DNA of 64,000 bases, taken from NCBI GenBank assembly GCA_044223665.1, contig JBGALT010000018.1:1-64000 (forward strand), in the 5' to 3' direction. The first letter of the stretch is position 1, and the number at the start of each line of letters is the position of its first letter. Position numbers and translations under genes: made by a program. This document shows positions 63,552-64,000 of the stretch, in pieces. This stretch comes from JBBSAT01 sp044223665 (GTDB lineage Bacteria > Myxococcota_A > Polyangia > Polyangiales > Sandaracinaceae). Below the pieces are notes generated by a model. That model made no database searches, was not told the DNA's origin, and was given only the letters and a program-made list of their open reading frames with translations.

Positions 63552-64000
63552 TCAGATGCAGAGGTAGCCGGTCGTGGGCGTGCCCGAGCAGTGCGTCCCG
63601 CCCGTGCACGTGTTTCCGCAGCAGTCTCCGTCGGTGCCCGCCGTGGTCCGCTCGCAGCCGTTCATCGCGCTGCCGTCGCAGTCGGCGGCGCCGCCCGTGC
63701 AGGTCCCGATGTCGCAGACCCCGCCCCCGCACGCGGCCGTGCCGTTCATGTAGCCCGTCTGACAGTTCACGCAGGACCCACCGCAGTGCGTCGCGTCCTC
63801 CATCGTCTCGCAGCCGGGCGCCGCCGTGCAGCTGACCCAGCCGGACTGGCAAGCCCCCGGCGTGCAGCTACCGCCGGAGCAGCTCCCGGCCTGGTGGGGG
63901 AACTGCATCATGCAGTTGGTGCACGCGCTGCCGCAGTGGGTCGCGTCCTCGGCCGTCTCGCAGCCGGGCGCTCCGGCGTTGCAGTTGGCCCAGCCTGCCT
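63552..64000 (-). CDS. Cys-rich repeat protein, 5' end outside window
   Basis: At least 149 residues visible; the frame is open at the window edge, so this is partial. Two copies of a Cys-rich unit are visible: GWVSCTAAPGCETMEDATHCGGSC and, further upstream, GWANCNAGAPGCETAEDATHCGSAC (each cited in part), about 45 residues apart. The unit repeats a G-W-x-x-C pattern with CET-EDATHCG. The protein is probably secreted and disulfide-rich; the family is not recognised, and the N-terminus and any anchor are not visible. Confidence 0.7.
   Translation of the reverse strand, partial: AGWANCNAGAPGCETAEDATHCGSACTNCMMQFPHQAGSCSGGSCTPGACQSGWVSCTAAPGCETMEDATHCGGSCVNCQTGYMNGTAACGGGVCDIGTCTGGAADCDGSAMNGCERTTAGTDGDCCGNTCTGGTHCSGTPTTGYLCI

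Overview
The window is a 64 kb piece of a very GC-rich chromosome, roughly 70% GC by eye. It is most likely from a myxobacterium-like member of the Myxococcota, close to the Polyangia/Sandaracinaceae type. The grounds are many secreted lipoproteins with Asp/Ala-rich linkers, MopE-like Cys/Asp repeats, FG-GAP and SBBP propellers, three Ser/Thr kinases, two sigma-54 activators (one with an FHA domain), a CarD-type regulator and a PilZ protein. This placement rests on gene content alone. I see no rRNA, tRNA, CRISPR array, insertion sequence or prophage.

Layout. 0-17 kb: a truncated Uma2-like remnant, a MopE/FG-GAP lipoprotein, a zinc-ribbon/DTW/hydrolase operon (3.7-6.5 kb), a PocR-type sigma-54 regulator bracketed by two copies of a 38-bp repeat, a Ser/Thr kinase with a TPR/PEGA protein, an M32 carboxypeptidase, an ATP-grasp-like protein and two lipoproteins. 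16-30 kb: housekeeping and envelope genes (TFIIB-type zinc protein, HtrA protease, topA with an SDR gene, a DUF502 protein, recQ, an M23 peptidase, uup, PhnA-like). 30-38 kb: a frameshifted GspE-N/HEAT-like gene, a peptidase-MA-like lipoprotein, a VAT-1-like reductase, ruvA-ruvB and a CAP-domain lipoprotein. 38-46 kb: an rng/PilZ/small-protein operon, a CarD-family regulator, two hotdog thioesterases, a frameshifted lipoprotein and a frameshifted XRE/fatty-acid-type regulator.

46-60 kb is the most interesting part. A six-gene, tightly overlapping minus-strand operon encodes an outer-membrane barrel (DUF3570), its DUF4266 lipoprotein partner, two lipoproteins with a C-X4-CH motif and two exported proteins with a CXXCH motif, arranged as pair-barrel-pair. 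Next to it are secreted lipoproteins (jelly-roll, beta-helix, SBBP propeller, alpha/beta-hydrolase and Fn3-like), then an FHA-domain sigma-54 activator coupled to a Ser/Thr kinase. Several starts here are preceded by sigma-54-like -24/-12 elements. At four of them the GC doublet ends exactly 13 nt before the ATG. Three of these promoters also carry a GAACC-N5-GGTTC dyad 89-90 bp upstream of the start. I infer a sigma-54 regulon for exported proteins, plausibly run by the adjacent activator/kinase pair.

60-64 kb: a TPR protein divergent from a third Ser/Thr kinase, an exported-type alpha/beta hydrolase, and the 3' end of a Cys-rich repeat protein that runs off the window.

Two general traits recur. 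Many genes start 6-7 nt after a TANNNT -10-like box, which suggests frequent leaderless mRNAs. Four genes show reading-frame breaks, one of them self-compensating, which are either assembly indels or real decay. No stretch without a gene exceeds about 300 bases; the largest is 62127-62419 (293 bases), which holds two dyad boxes and no gene that I can see.
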